64,000 bases of DNA from CAUZIZ01 sp965218775 (lineage in GTDB: Bacteria; Acidobacteriota; UBA6911; RPQK01; JAJDTT01): NCBI GenBank assembly GCA_965218775.1, contig CBDCLS010000005.1, forward strand, positions 62,001 to 126,000, given 5' to 3'. Made by a program: the position numbers and the translations under genes. Below are positions 14,951 to 24,469 of the stretch, piece by piece; the first letter of the stretch is position 1, and each line of letters opens with the position of its first letter. The notes under the pieces are model-generated. The model worked only from the letters and a program-made list of their open reading frames with translations, had not been told where the DNA came from and did no database searches.

Positions 14951-16105
14951 TCAGTGCTGCCCAACGGCCGCTGGGGCGGGGATCCGGAGTCTATCCCCGT
15001 AGAGCTCCTGGGCATTCTCGAAGAAGACCCGTCGTCGCATCTCGGCCGGGATCTTCTGCCAGACCTTGGTGGGTTCATCCCAGTCCCAATGCGGGTAATC
15101 GCTGCCGAACAGCAGTATCTCGTCGGCGTGAAGCCACTCCAGGAAGATCTTCAAATCAGAGGCCCTGGGCGGCTGCTCCATAGGTTGTGAACCAAATCGG
15201 ATGTGCCCCCGAATGTATTCGCTGGGAGGCCGCTTGATCCAGGGAGTGTATTCCCTTGTTGATTTCCAGTCGGCATCCATGTGCCACATCATCCCGGGGA
15301 CCCAGAAGGTATCGTGCTCGATGAAGAGGAACTTCAGCTTTGAAAACTTCTCGAAGACACCCTCGCAGATGAGACTCACCGAATGTGCCATCGCCGTCTG
15401 GGGGCGAGCCATGCGCATTTCCAGATAGTAGGAGGGGTAGCCGACTCCGGTGGGTGGACCTGAGACACCCACGCCTTCGGCGCCGAAGTGGACACAGATA
15501 GGCAATCCATGTTCCTCGGCTGCCCGGTAGATCGGATCATAGAAGCGGTTGCCGAAGGGCATTCGCGCTCCCGCCGGGGTGAGCACCTGAACTACAGCCG
15601 GATGTTCTCCGAGTCGATGGATTTCCGCGGCGGCCTGTTGGGGATCGACGGGTGCGATGGAAATGGACGCCCGAAAACGTGGATCGGCGGCGACCCAGGT
15701 ATCCAGAGTCCAGTCGTTGAAGGCTCGGCAGAGAGCGGCCGCGTAATCTGCGTTGGGATGTACCGCAGCCCCATAGACCGTGCCTCCGGTCAGTATCGCC
15801 GCCTCGAGGCCGTAGGCATCGAGGTGTCGTCGGCGGGCAACCTCGATATTAGTGGCTGGATGGATGTCGTCTTCAAACAGGTCGGCCCGAGCCCCCTCCC
15901 TTGGCATGTTGGTGTAACCGCTGGAGAAGTTTGCCCCTGGCATCATGAAGCCGAAGTCCTTGATTTGATCGACGAAGAAGCGGGGTAGGTAGGGGAAGAG
16001 ATCCTCGACCTTGGGATTGAGGTGGTGGACGTCACAATCGACTATGGGGCAGTCGAAAACGCTGCTGGTCTTTATGCCAGCAGGAGAGGCTTCAACTGTT
16101 TTCAT
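14951..16105 (-). CDS. Amidohydrolase family 2 (ACMSD-like) metal-dependent hydrolase/decarboxylase
   Basis: A 384-residue protein from ATG 16105 (a TTG at 16144 is the alternative). The superfamily marks are PIVDCDVHHLNP at the N-terminus, ICVHFGAEGVG, FLFIEHDTFWVPGMMWHMD, and ILLFGSDYPHWDWDEP with the metal-binding aspartate. Family 2 includes ACMSD, gamma-resorcylate decarboxylase and similar aromatic-ring-pathway enzymes. Pairing with a Rieske ferredoxin supports a role in degradation of an aromatic or related compound (inference). The substrate is unknown. Confidence 0.88.
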   Translation of the reverse strand: MKTVEASPAGIKTSSVFDCPIVDCDVHHLNPKVEDLFPYLPRFFVDQIKDFGFMMPGANFSSGYTNMPREGARADLFEDDIHPATNIEVARRRHLDAYGLEAAILTGGTVYGAAVHPNADYAAALCRAFNDWTLDTWVAADPRFRASISIAPVDPQQAAAEIHRLGEHPAVVQVLTPAGARMPFGNRFYDPIYRAAEEHGLPICVHFGAEGVGVSGPPTGVGYPSYYLEMRMARPQTAMAHSVSLICEGVFEKFSKLKFLFIEHDTFWVPGMMWHMDADWKSTREYTPWIKRPPSEYIRGHIRFGSQPMEQPPRASDLKIFLEWLHADEILLFGSDYPHWDWDEPTKVWQKIPAEMRRRVFFENAQELYGDRLRIPAPAAVGQH

Positions 16106-16217
16106 CGCAAGCAGATTCTGCCATATCTGGTTAACCAGAGCCAAGTGAGAACTTGCCTGGATACACCAGGTTTGCCTACATTAGTGTATCAATGGAAAGA
16201 GAGGAGCCAGTGGGAAA

Positions 16218-16430
16218 ATGGGGAGGACAAACATTGAAATTGACGACAAGCTGGTTCTGAGGGCGACGCGCCTGACCGGAGCGCGTACCAAGCGTGAGGT
16301 AGTTGACATCACGCTCCGCCGACTAGTCGATAAGGGCAGTCTGTATCGTGCGCTTCGGCGCCTTCGCGGGGAACTCGAGTGGGAGGGTGACGTCGAGGCT
16401 TGGAGATCTACGCGCCCGAATGCCCGGTGA
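16218..16430 (+). CDS. vapB: VapB-family antitoxin
   Basis: A 70-residue product: MGRTNIEIDDKLVLRATRLT, then GARTKREVVDITLRRLVDKG. This is the DUF2191/VapB pattern, a ribbon-helix-helix N-terminus followed by the toxin-binding helix. Its TGA overlaps the GTG start of a VapC-type toxin by four bases (GTGA), the normal coupled layout. The toxin partner is cut off, so the antitoxin is orphaned here. Confidence 0.85.
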   Translation: MGRTNIEIDDKLVLRATRLTGARTKREVVDITLRRLVDKGSLYRALRRLRGELEWEGDVEAWRSTRPNAR

Positions 16431-16485
16431 TCATTGTCGATTCCAATACCTGGGCCGCCTTCTTCAATGGGGCTGGCGTCGCTAG
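16427..16485 (+). pseudogene. vapC: VapC PIN-domain toxin, truncated after ~20 residues
   Basis: The GTG at 16427 begins VIIVDSNTWAAFFNG, the first beta-strand and catalytic aspartate (VDSN) of a PIN-domain ribonuclease. From 16482 the sequence becomes a dispersed palindromic element and the PIN domain does not resume. The remaining acidic residues are missing, so the toxin is dead. Confidence 0.85.
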
Positions 16486-16643
16486 GCTGAAACTTCATCC
16501 CTCGTTCGGAGTTCGCAGGTTCGGTGTTCTGCGGTTTGTGATTCAGCCTTTTTCCTTGCTCTGGAGAAGGCAACCGATAAATGCTGAACCGCAGAATATC
16601 GAACAAGCGAATTTCGAAGGACTCGGGCGATCGCTGCCATCTG
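16482..16643. repeat. Palindromic dispersed element, copy in vapC
   Basis: It starts with the terminus CTAGGCTGAAACTTCA and contains a core with ~35-bp imperfect inverted arms (TTCGGTGTTCTGCGGTT against AACCGCAGAATATCGAA). The core is about 85% the same as that of the element at 28888-29087. The second terminus found in other copies is absent here. Confidence 0.8.
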
Positions 16644-16669
16644 CATAGGCAACAAGGAGGCTCCAGCCT

Positions 16670-18112
16670 TCACTCGATCGTCAAGACCCGCAGTAGGTTG
16701 GTTCCCCCGGGGACGCCGATAGGCAGGCCGGCCACCAGGACGACACAGTCTCCCCGGGAAACGCCTGGAAAGTTGCTTGCCCCCTGCTGCGCGCGCTTGA
16801 AGAAATCGTCGACCTGTTTGATTGCTCCCGTGATCACCGGCTGAACACCCCAAGTCAGCGTCAGGGACTGTTGGGTCTGCCGGTTGGGTGTCAAGGCCAG
16901 GATCGGTGTTCGTGGCCGGTATTTGGAAACCCGATGGGCGGTGCTCCCGGACTCGGTGAAGGCGACAATTAGAGCCGCATTCAACTGGTGGGCAGTCTGA
17001 CAGGCGTCATAGGCGATGGCATCATCCGTCTGGCGCTCGAGATGCTGCCGCTTTTCCACCAGCATCGAATCATAGGGGAGCGCTGCCTCGGTCTCTACTG
17101 CCACTTCGGCCATGACCTCTACCGCCTGAACCGGGTACTTCCCGATCGAAGTTTCACCGGAGAGCATGAGCGCATCGGTCCCGTCGAAGACCGCATTGGC
17201 TACATCGGCTACCTCGGCACGAGTAGGAGCAGGGTGTGCCATCATGGACTCCAGCATCTGGGTCGCGGTAATCACTGGCTTTCCCAGGTGGTTGCAGGCC
17301 TGAATCAGCTCCTTCTGAAGGATAGGGACGCGAGCTAGAGGAACTTCAGTCCCAAGGTCCCCACGAGCGATCATGATCCCGTCGCTGGCAGCCAGGATGG
17401 ATTTCTGATCGGCGATCGCTTCCGCCCGTTCGATCTTAGAGAAGATGGCGCCCCGGTAGTCCCGCCTGCCCAGAATTTCACGTGCTACTGTTATTTGTTG
17501 AGTGGAAGTCACCGTCGAGAGGGCGACGAAGTCGGTCTGATGTTCGGCAGCGAAGCTCAGAGCTCGCCGCGCTTTCTGGTCGGGAAAGGGCTGCGATGGC
17601 AGAACGCCAGGAGTGCTGACGCCGCGTCCCCTGGTGATCCGCCCTGGTGTCAGAGCCTCGCAGAGAGCGTCTTCTCCCTCGACTCTGATCACCTGAAGAG
17701 CAATGATCCCATCTGCGAGTAGGATCCGATTTCCAGGAACGGCATCGCGATGGATCCCCGGGGGGAGCACTGGGATGGCTTTCTCTCCGGCCTCGAATGT
17801 CTGACGGCTGCTCAAGACCACTCGATCACCCGGTTCGAAATCTACATGTCCTTCTTCGATGGGTCCCGTACGATATCTGGCTCCGGGGACGTCGACCAGG
17901 ATGCCCACGGGTTTATCCAACGCCTGGACGACAGCCCTGACGGACTCCACGGCCTTCGTGTGTTCCTCCAGAGTCCCGTGTGAGAAGTTGAGCCGGGCCA
18001 CACTCATGCCCGCCTCTACCAGGGTTTGGACAGCTGCGAGAGATTCGACTGCAGGGCCCAGAGTGCAGACGATCTTTGTCTTCGGTCTGTGGGGCTGGGG
18101 AAAGGGAGTCAT
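16670..18112 (-). CDS. pyk: Pyruvate kinase
   Basis: 480 residues, full length for bacterial enzymes. It catalyses phosphoenolpyruvate plus ADP to pyruvate plus ATP, the last step of glycolysis, in the cytoplasm. Motifs are KTKIVCTLGPA, MSVARLNFSHG, an RTG after DVPGARY (usual form is LPGPKIRTG), the catalytic lysine in FSKIERAEAI, MIARGDLGTEVP, TATQMLESM, and the C-terminal allosteric domain (FTESGSTAHRVSKYRP). No strong ribosome site precedes the ATG at 18112. It is divergent from the RND operon with a 113-base gap, which must hold both promoters. Confidence 0.96.
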   Translation of the reverse strand: MTPFPQPHRPKTKIVCTLGPAVESLAAVQTLVEAGMSVARLNFSHGTLEEHTKAVESVRAVVQALDKPVGILVDVPGARYRTGPIEEGHVDFEPGDRVVLSSRQTFEAGEKAIPVLPPGIHRDAVPGNRILLADGIIALQVIRVEGEDALCEALTPGRITRGRGVSTPGVLPSQPFPDQKARRALSFAAEHQTDFVALSTVTSTQQITVAREILGRRDYRGAIFSKIERAEAIADQKSILAASDGIMIARGDLGTEVPLARVPILQKELIQACNHLGKPVITATQMLESMMAHPAPTRAEVADVANAVFDGTDALMLSGETSIGKYPVQAVEVMAEVAVETEAALPYDSMLVEKRQHLERQTDDAIAYDACQTAHQLNAALIVAFTESGSTAHRVSKYRPRTPILALTPNRQTQQSLTLTWGVQPVITGAIKQVDDFFKRAQQGASNFPGVSRGDCVVLVAGLPIGVPGGTNLLRVLTIE

Positions 18113-18225
18113 GGTATTATCCTACCCGGCCAAGAATCTCGAGACTAGCTTCCCCAAGGTGACGAAGTCAACCGAGGCGGCTTGGCGGGAGTGCCGGGTG
18201 CGCAGCAGTTGTCAGGGGAGTGGGT

Positions 18226-21200
18226 ATGATCAGCGCAGCTTTGCGAAATCCGTACCTGGTCGTTGTGTTGGCCCTGCTTCTTCTCGTGCTCGGTGTCGTC
18301 TGCTATACCGAGATTCCAGCAGATCTTCTCCCTATCTTCGAAACCCCGGCAGTCCAGATTGTCACCTTTTATCCGGGGATGCCACCCGAGGTGATGGAAC
18401 GCGACATCATGTCGCGTTTAGAGCGCTGGACTGGTCAATCGGTAGGAATCTCCCATCAAGAGGGAAAGGCCATGCTGGGTGTCTGCGTGGTCAAGGACTT
18501 CTTTCGGGAGGGCATCAGCTTGGACACGGCGATGTCCCAGGTGACCTCCTACGCCATGTCCGACATGTTCTATCTGCCTCCGGGGACGATCCCTCCCATG
18601 GTGATGCCTTTTGATCCCACGGCATCGCTGCCCTTAGCACTGGTAAGCGTCTCGAGTCCGACCATGGACGAGCAGGAACTGTACGATGTCGCCTACTTCG
18701 AACTGCGCAATCGTCTGCAGTCGATTCAAGGAGTCATTGCCCCCGCGGTCTATGGGGGCGTGTTGCGCCGGATTCTGGCCTATGTGGATCCGGAGAAACT
18801 TCAGGCGCGTCGTCTTTCGCCCCTGGACGTCGTGACCGCGCTGCGGCGGTTCAACGTCTTTATCCCAGCCGGCGACGCTAAATTCGGGAATCTCGACTAT
18901 CAGATTTTCACCAACGCCATCCCCTCCAAGGTCGAGCAGATGAATTCGATCCCGATCAAGGTGGTCGATGGACGACCGGTTCTCATTGGAGACATCGGCA
19001 AGGTGATGGATAGCCATCAGATTCAGACCAATATCGTTCGCGTCAACGGCCGCCGGCAAGTCTATATCCCGATCTACCGGCAGCCAGGTGCAAACACCAT
19101 CGAGATTGTCGATTCCATCAAGGATCGGCTGCAGCGGATCCTGCAGCGGATCCGCGAGATGGACCCACGAGCCAGGACACTTCAGCTGGAAGTGGTGATG
19201 GATCAGTCGGTCTATGTTCGCGAAGCCATCAAGGGGCTCCAGTTGGCAGCGGGCCTGGGCGCGATCCTGGCAGCACTGGTTGTGTTCTTGTTTCTCAGAA
19301 ACTTCCGACTGACCTTTATCATCTTTCTGGCGATCCCCTTATCCATTCTGGCCGCCCTGATGGGCCTCTTCTACTCTGGCGACACCATCAACGCCATGAC
19401 GCTCGGCGGACTCGCACTAGCCGTTGGAATCCTGGTAGACCAGTCCATCGTCGTGCTCGAGAATACGATGCGTCACTATCAGAATGGCAAGGGACGCCTG
19501 GAGGCGGCGCAAGAGGGTGTGCGCGAAGTGGCGTGGCCGGTGCTGGTCTCGACCATTACCCTGGTGGTGGTGTTCTACCCGGTTGTTTTTCTCTCCGGTC
19601 TGGCCAAGTACCTCTTTACCCCGCTGGCCCTGGCCGCCACCTTTGCCATCGGGGCTTCCTACCTCATTGCCGTGACCTTGATTCCGAACTTCTGTGCCCG
19701 ATTTCTGGGGAAGAGAACCGAGGCACAAGGCGCTCCCGAAGAGGGCAGGGAAGACCTCCCTCGTGGCTTCTATCCCGGTGTTCTACGCTGGGTTCTGCGG
19801 CTTCGCTACCTGGTCGTGGTGTTAGCTGGCCTTCTGGTGGCGCTCTCTTTTTTGCTTCTGAATCGCAGCGGATCCGAGATGTTTCCCAGAGTGGACGCTG
19901 GTCAGTTTACCGTCTTCGTCCGCCTTCCAGCGGGCACGCGGATCGAAAATACGGAGAGGGCGATCGCCGGAATAGAAGAGGCGATCATCGAAGTTGTGGG
20001 TCAACCCGATGCGGAGTTTCCCCAGGTCGAGCAGCATCCGGACTCCAATCTTCGCATCTTGATCTCCAATATCGGAGTGCTTATGGACTGGCCGGCGGCC
20101 TACACTCCCAACACCGGTCCCATGGATGCGTTTGTTCTGGTTCAGCTCAAGCAGAAACCAGAGATGCCCGATACCTTCGAGTACGTTAGTCGCCTTCGGG
20201 AGCGTTTGAATCGCGACTTTCCCGGAACCCGATTTGCCTTTGACACCGGGGGCATGTTGACCGCTGCTTTGAACTTCGGGGAGCCTTCCCCCATTCATGT
20301 GCAGATCAGTGGGAGCAACTTCGAGACCTCGTATGAAATCGGAGAGGTGATCCGGAGGGCCGCCGCCCAGGTGCGAGGAGCCGTGGATGTCCGGATCGCG
20401 CAGACCCTTGATTATCCCATCATCGATGTCGAGGTAGACCGGATCAAGGCCGCTCTCTCGGGTCTGACCGTAGACGATGTAATGAAGAACATCGTGACGG
20501 CCACCAACTCCAGCATCAACTTCGATCCAGCTTTCTGGATCGACAGCAACAACGGCAATCACTACTTCATCGGGGCACAGTACGCAGAGGAGGGGATCCA
20601 GTCGCTCGAAACCCTGAAGGATATTCCCATCCGAGGTGCCAATGGAGTAGAACCCGTCCGGCTCCGGAACCTGGCGAAATTCAACCGAAAGACGGGTCCA
20701 GCGGTCATCAATCATCGCAACATCACCCGTGTCATCGATGTCTTCGCCAACGTGGACCAGGGATACGGTGTCGGATCGGTCATGAACGGAATCGAGGCCA
20801 AACTTCTGGAACCGCCTGAATTGGGTCTGGTTCCAAAGCTGTCGGAACGAGGTCGCTACTATGAGGTCGAAGGTCCGGAGTACGCTGGGAAGGGCTATAG
20901 CGTCGAGATCATGGGCGAGATGGCCCACATGCGCCGGGCCTTCGTCCAGTTTCGCACGGGTCTGATCATCGCGGCCCTTCTGGTTTATCTGGTGATGGTG
21001 GCGCACTTTCGCAGTTTTCTGGATCCCTTCATCGTGATGCTAACGGTTCCTTTGGGCTTCATCGGCGTCGCCCTTTTTCTGTATTCGACGGGAACGGCCT
21101 TGAGCATCCAGTCCTTCATGGGGATCATCATGATGGTGGGCATCGTGGTGGCCTACAGTATTGTACTGGTTGATTTCAGCAACCGGCTGCTGGAGCAGGG

Positions 21201-21447
21201 ACACTCCCTCAGAGATTCGATTCTGACGGCGTCCTCGCGCCGAGTCAGACCCATTCTCATGACTTCACTGACGACCATTCTGGCACTGCTGCCGATGGCC
21301 ATCGGGTGGGGTGGAGGAGATGCGAATATCCCCCTGGCTCGTGCCATCGTGGGTGGAGTCATCGCAGCAAGCCTGGCTTCTTTGTTGGTGGTTCCCTGTT
21401 TTTATCTCATATTGAAACGAGAGCCGGTTGGTTCGCAGACGGGCTGA
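18226..21447 (+). CDS. RND-family efflux transporter, inner-membrane pump
   Basis: About 1073 residues from ATG 18226, preceded by AGGGGAG. The plan is that of AcrB/MexB-type pumps: an N-terminal membrane helix, a porter domain, a block of helices around residue 340-500 with GILVDQSIVVLEN (one acidic proton-relay residue where many have DD), a second porter domain, and a second helix block (LVYLVMVAHFRSFLDPFIVM) ending near GGGDANIPLARAIVGG. It exports substrates by proton antiport together with the next two genes. Drug, lipid or other substrates cannot be told apart from the sequence. Confidence 0.94.
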   Translation: MISAALRNPYLVVVLALLLLVLGVVCYTEIPADLLPIFETPAVQIVTFYPGMPPEVMERDIMSRLERWTGQSVGISHQEGKAMLGVCVVKDFFREGISLDTAMSQVTSYAMSDMFYLPPGTIPPMVMPFDPTASLPLALVSVSSPTMDEQELYDVAYFELRNRLQSIQGVIAPAVYGGVLRRILAYVDPEKLQARRLSPLDVVTALRRFNVFIPAGDAKFGNLDYQIFTNAIPSKVEQMNSIPIKVVDGRPVLIGDIGKVMDSHQIQTNIVRVNGRRQVYIPIYRQPGANTIEIVDSIKDRLQRILQRIREMDPRARTLQLEVVMDQSVYVREAIKGLQLAAGLGAILAALVVFLFLRNFRLTFIIFLAIPLSILAALMGLFYSGDTINAMTLGGLALAVGILVDQSIVVLENTMRHYQNGKGRLEAAQEGVREVAWPVLVSTITLVVVFYPVVFLSGLAKYLFTPLALAATFAIGASYLIAVTLIPNFCARFLGKRTEAQGAPEEGREDLPRGFYPGVLRWVLRLRYLVVVLAGLLVALSFLLLNRSGSEMFPRVDAGQFTVFVRLPAGTRIENTERAIAGIEEAIIEVVGQPDAEFPQVEQHPDSNLRILISNIGVLMDWPAAYTPNTGPMDAFVLVQLKQKPEMPDTFEYVSRLRERLNRDFPGTRFAFDTGGMLTAALNFGEPSPIHVQISGSNFETSYEIGEVIRRAAAQVRGAVDVRIAQTLDYPIIDVEVDRIKAALSGLTVDDVMKNIVTATNSSINFDPAFWIDSNNGNHYFIGAQYAEEGIQSLETLKDIPIRGANGVEPVRLRNLAKFNRKTGPAVINHRNITRVIDVFANVDQGYGVGSVMNGIEAKLLEPPELGLVPKLSERGRYYEVEGPEYAGKGYSVEIMGEMAHMRRAFVQFRTGLIIAALLVYLVMVAHFRSFLDPFIVMLTVPLGFIGVALFLYSTGTALSIQSFMGIIMMVGIVVAYSIVLVDFSNRLLEQGHSLRDSILTASSRRVRPILMTSLTTILALLPMAIGWGGGDANIPLARAIVGGVIAASLASLLVVPCFYLILKREPVGSQTG

Positions 21448-21465
21448 GGGCTTCAAGGATCTGAA

Positions 21466-22728
21466 ATGACAAAATCGCGAAAACGGGTTTTGGGAAGCCG
21501 CGGTTTCGAAAAGTGGATCTGCCTGACCCTGCTGCTTCCTATTCTGCAGGCGGGCTGTGGGGCAGATTCGACGACCGCCGATGAGCCCAGCCAGGCATCA
21601 GAGCAGAACTCTCCGATCCCTGCAGGCGTCGATGTTGAGGTGACCCGGCCTGTCCGAGAGGAGCTGATCCATGAAATCAGCCTTCCTGGAAGCGTCGAGC
21701 CGTTCGAAAAAACGACTCTGTACAGCAGGGTTGGAGGATACCTGGAGTCGATCCGGGTAGACATCGGAGATTCGGTAAGAAAGGGCGAGGCTCTGGCCAT
21801 GATCCTGGTACCCGAGATGCTCGATGAATATCACGGACTCGAAGCGGAACTTGAGGGTGCCAAGGCAGACCAGCAGAATGGCCTGGCGGAGCTGGAGCGG
21901 CAAAAGATAGACCAGGAACTGGCCGAGCTGACGTACGAACGGGTGCGGAGCGTGCGCGAAGAAGAGCCCGATATGGTGCCGCAACAGGCAGTGGACGAAG
22001 CGCGCGCCAAGTTTCAGGTCGCTGGAGCTCAACAGCAGGTCATCCAGACTCGAATCGTTCAGGCCCAAAGTGAAGTCAAGCGTGTGGAGGCGGCCTTGAA
22101 ACGACTCCAGACACTGATGGATTACGCAGAGATAAGAGCGCCTTTCTCGGGAATTGTCACGGAGCGGTTCGTGGACCCGGGAGCCCTGATCCAGGCGGGT
22201 ACTACGTCAGGCGGGGCCATGCCGCTGGTGACGATCTCGCAGTTGGACCGACTGCGGATTTTCTTCGAAGTTCCCGAGGACAAGGTGCCGCTTGTCCAGA
22301 CCGGCGACCTGGCCGAGATCACGGTGGACGCACTGCCAGGTAAGCAGCTGAAGGGAAAAGTCGCGCGCTTTGCCAAGGTCCTGGACCCCGAGACGCGGAG
22401 TATGAAAACTGAGATCAACCTCAGGGACGCGAGCCGCCTCCTTCTCCCAGGCATGCATGTGAGGGTTCGCTTGGTTCTGGAACGACGCGCAGACGCGATT
22501 CTGGTTCCGGCAGAAGCCTTACGCTTCAAAGAGGGGACGCCATTCGTCTTTGTGGTCGATGGTGATAGAGCTCGCGAGATCGCCATCGAGACGGGGCTGG
22601 ACGACGGCATTAGGGTGGAGGTCACAGGCGGACTGAGCGACCAGGAAAAGGTTATCGTCACGGCTCGGGAATCCCTCACCGATGGTGTCAAGGTCAACCC
22701 TTCGAAGTGGGTATCGAAGCAGGGATAG
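21466..22728 (+). CDS. RND efflux periplasmic adaptor (membrane fusion protein), lipoprotein
   Basis: 420 residues. The signal peptide ends in the lipobox ILQAGC, so the protein is lipid-anchored in the periplasm. The HlyD/AcrA order follows: TTLYSRVGGYLESIRVDIGD (lipoyl half), a long coiled-coil hairpin (about residues 110-210, rich in E, Q, A), YAEIRAPFSGIVTERFVDPG (second lipoyl half), then the beta-barrel domain. It links the pump to the TolC-type channel. It lies 18 bases after the pump gene and ends directly at the start of the next gene. Confidence 0.94.
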   Translation: MTKSRKRVLGSRGFEKWICLTLLLPILQAGCGADSTTADEPSQASEQNSPIPAGVDVEVTRPVREELIHEISLPGSVEPFEKTTLYSRVGGYLESIRVDIGDSVRKGEALAMILVPEMLDEYHGLEAELEGAKADQQNGLAELERQKIDQELAELTYERVRSVREEEPDMVPQQAVDEARAKFQVAGAQQQVIQTRIVQAQSEVKRVEAALKRLQTLMDYAEIRAPFSGIVTERFVDPGALIQAGTTSGGAMPLVTISQLDRLRIFFEVPEDKVPLVQTGDLAEITVDALPGKQLKGKVARFAKVLDPETRSMKTEINLRDASRLLLPGMHVRVRLVLERRADAILVPAEALRFKEGTPFVFVVDGDRAREIAIETGLDDGIRVEVTGGLSDQEKVIVTARESLTDGVKVNPSKWVSKQG

Positions 22729-24024
22729 ATGAAGCGCAGCCGTCTGGTTCTCTTCCTCCTATTGAGCAGCATCTGCGGGCGCCTTGCGGGGCAGAGCTCG
22801 GAGGTGACACTGACTCTGTCCCAAGCGATTCAGAATGCGCTGGAGCATCGACCGCAACTGCTGCGGATTGGAGAAGAGATCAAGGCTGCTGAAGCGCGGC
22901 TGAAGCAAGCTCGCTCGAGCTACTTCCCTCAGATCGGATTCGGAGGAATTGCCAAACAGGGCCTTTCGGGTGCGGGAAGCGCCTTTGGCCTCGAAGGGCT
23001 GGCCTCCTCTCCCTTTCCACGCGACCTGGCGGCCTCGATCAACGTCTCCTACGATCTGCTTGACTTCGGCCGAAGGAAACACAGAACCGCGGCCCACCGC
23101 TTGAGAGTGAAGTCCCTCAGAGAGTCGAGGAGAACGGATCAGGCCAGGGTCGTGCTCCAGGTGAAGAGGGCATACTATTCCGTTCTGGAGGCCAAGAAAC
23201 GGACTGAGCTAGGCAGCCAGACCATCAGAGAGCGCGAACTCACGGTGAAGCAGAGTTCGGCCTTCTATCGTGCCCAGCTCAAGTCCAAGCTGGATGTGAG
23301 TCTGGCCCAGGTAGAGTTGTCGCGCGCCCGCCTTGCCCTGGTCCAGGTCGAGAGCGCCTACCGCCAGGCGCTCATCGGGCTGAATCGTGCCATGGGTGCC
23401 CCTTACTCTGGAACCTATGTTCTGCAAGAGCCGGCGGCATCAGTCCAGCCAACAGTTAGCCTGCAGGCTCTTGTCCAAGGAGGACTCGCGGAGAGACCCG
23501 AGCTTCGGAGCCTGGACGCCCAAATCTCAGCCTATGAGGAGTGGCTGCGGAAGGCCGAGAGCGAAAAGAAGGGCAGGATCATGGGAGCATTCAGCGGAGG
23601 AATCACCCGGTTTGCCGAGCTGACAGCGGGCAGGCTGCTGTTCGGGGGGATCGGCATCAGGCTGCCTATCTACACCGGGGGCCGTCTAGAAGGCCAGATC
23701 GAGGAAGCGAGGCACACCCTGGAATCATCGCGAGCCCGGCGCCAGATCCTGAACCAGGACATCGAAGAGGAAGTCGCAAGAGCTCACAGCCGGCTCACAG
23801 CGGCCCATCACGCGCTGCAGGCCAATCAGGATATTGTCACCCAGGCCAAGCAAACTCTCGAACTCGCCAGGCTGCGTTACAGGGCCCAGCTAAGCGACTT
23901 TGTGGAACTCGCCAGGGCCGAAACGGCTCTCTCGACAGCCGAGACGGACTATGCCAAGGCCCTCTATGATTACAAGTTGAGTGAAGCGGAACTGTTCTAT
24001 GCCACGGGGTCAGGAGCCAACTGA
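22729..24024 (+). CDS. TolC-family outer-membrane efflux channel
   Basis: 431 residues, beginning with a signal peptide (MKRSRLVLFLLLSSICGRLA). The two repeated OEP helical segments are seen: LTLSQAIQNALEHRPQLLRI in the first half and LQALVQGGLAERPELRSLDA in the second, with long coiled coils and a C-terminal YDYKLSEAELFYATG. It forms the trimeric outer-membrane tunnel of the RND system. It directly abuts the adaptor gene (TAG then ATG), so the three genes are one operon. The 24025-24204 gap has no gene. Confidence 0.93.
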   Translation: MKRSRLVLFLLLSSICGRLAGQSSEVTLTLSQAIQNALEHRPQLLRIGEEIKAAEARLKQARSSYFPQIGFGGIAKQGLSGAGSAFGLEGLASSPFPRDLAASINVSYDLLDFGRRKHRTAAHRLRVKSLRESRRTDQARVVLQVKRAYYSVLEAKKRTELGSQTIRERELTVKQSSAFYRAQLKSKLDVSLAQVELSRARLALVQVESAYRQALIGLNRAMGAPYSGTYVLQEPAASVQPTVSLQALVQGGLAERPELRSLDAQISAYEEWLRKAESEKKGRIMGAFSGGITRFAELTAGRLLFGGIGIRLPIYTGGRLEGQIEEARHTLESSRARRQILNQDIEEEVARAHSRLTAAHHALQANQDIVTQAKQTLELARLRYRAQLSDFVELARAETALSTAETDYAKALYDYKLSEAELFYATGSGAN

Positions 24025-24204
24025 ACTCCCAGCCGGAGGCGCTGCGCTTAACCATCGGCTTTACGGTAAGGGGTCGAAACGTAAGTTGAATTCACCTCGG
24101 CCCAGGTCGGCCGCACTTTTGGGGGCCTACTACGAGAAGATCAAGAACGCTGAGTTGGGCCGATTACACGTCCGACACGAACCAAACCTAGGACGGCGAG
24201 TTAA

Positions 24205-24465
24205 GTGCCAACGATCTGCCGATTCTTCGGAATTGTGATCACCATGAACTACAGTGATCACCCTCCTCCTCATTTCCACGTGCGCTACGGCGGCCAAAGG
24301 GCCTTGGTGAGCATTGAGGGCCTCGCATTGATCCAGGGCCAAATCTCGCCCCGCGTACTTGGCTTGGTGGTAGAATGGGCTGCAATGCACAAGGGAGAGT
24401 TGGCCGAGAACTGGCAACTCGCTTCGCAGCAGAAGCCCTTAAAGGCGATCGCTCCTCTAGAGTAG
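24205..24465 (+). CDS. DUF4160 protein
   Basis: 86 residues from a GTG at 24205. PTICRFFGIVITMNYSDHPP followed by PHFHVRYGG is the DUF4160 signature, with the conserved HxPPHFH-type block. The function is not established. It is followed after 4 bases by a DUF2442 gene. The two families are neighbours in many genomes, and a toxin-antitoxin-like role has been suspected but is not shown here. Confidence 0.85.
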   Translation: MPTICRFFGIVITMNYSDHPPPHFHVRYGGQRALVSIEGLALIQGQISPRVLGLVVEWAAMHKGELAENWQLASQQKPLKAIAPLE

Positions 24466-24469
24466 AGAA

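Noticed and set aside
19822..21006. 394-codon antisense open frame
   Set aside because: Lies wholly opposite the RND pump gene, with no recognisable motif; a codon-bias shadow.
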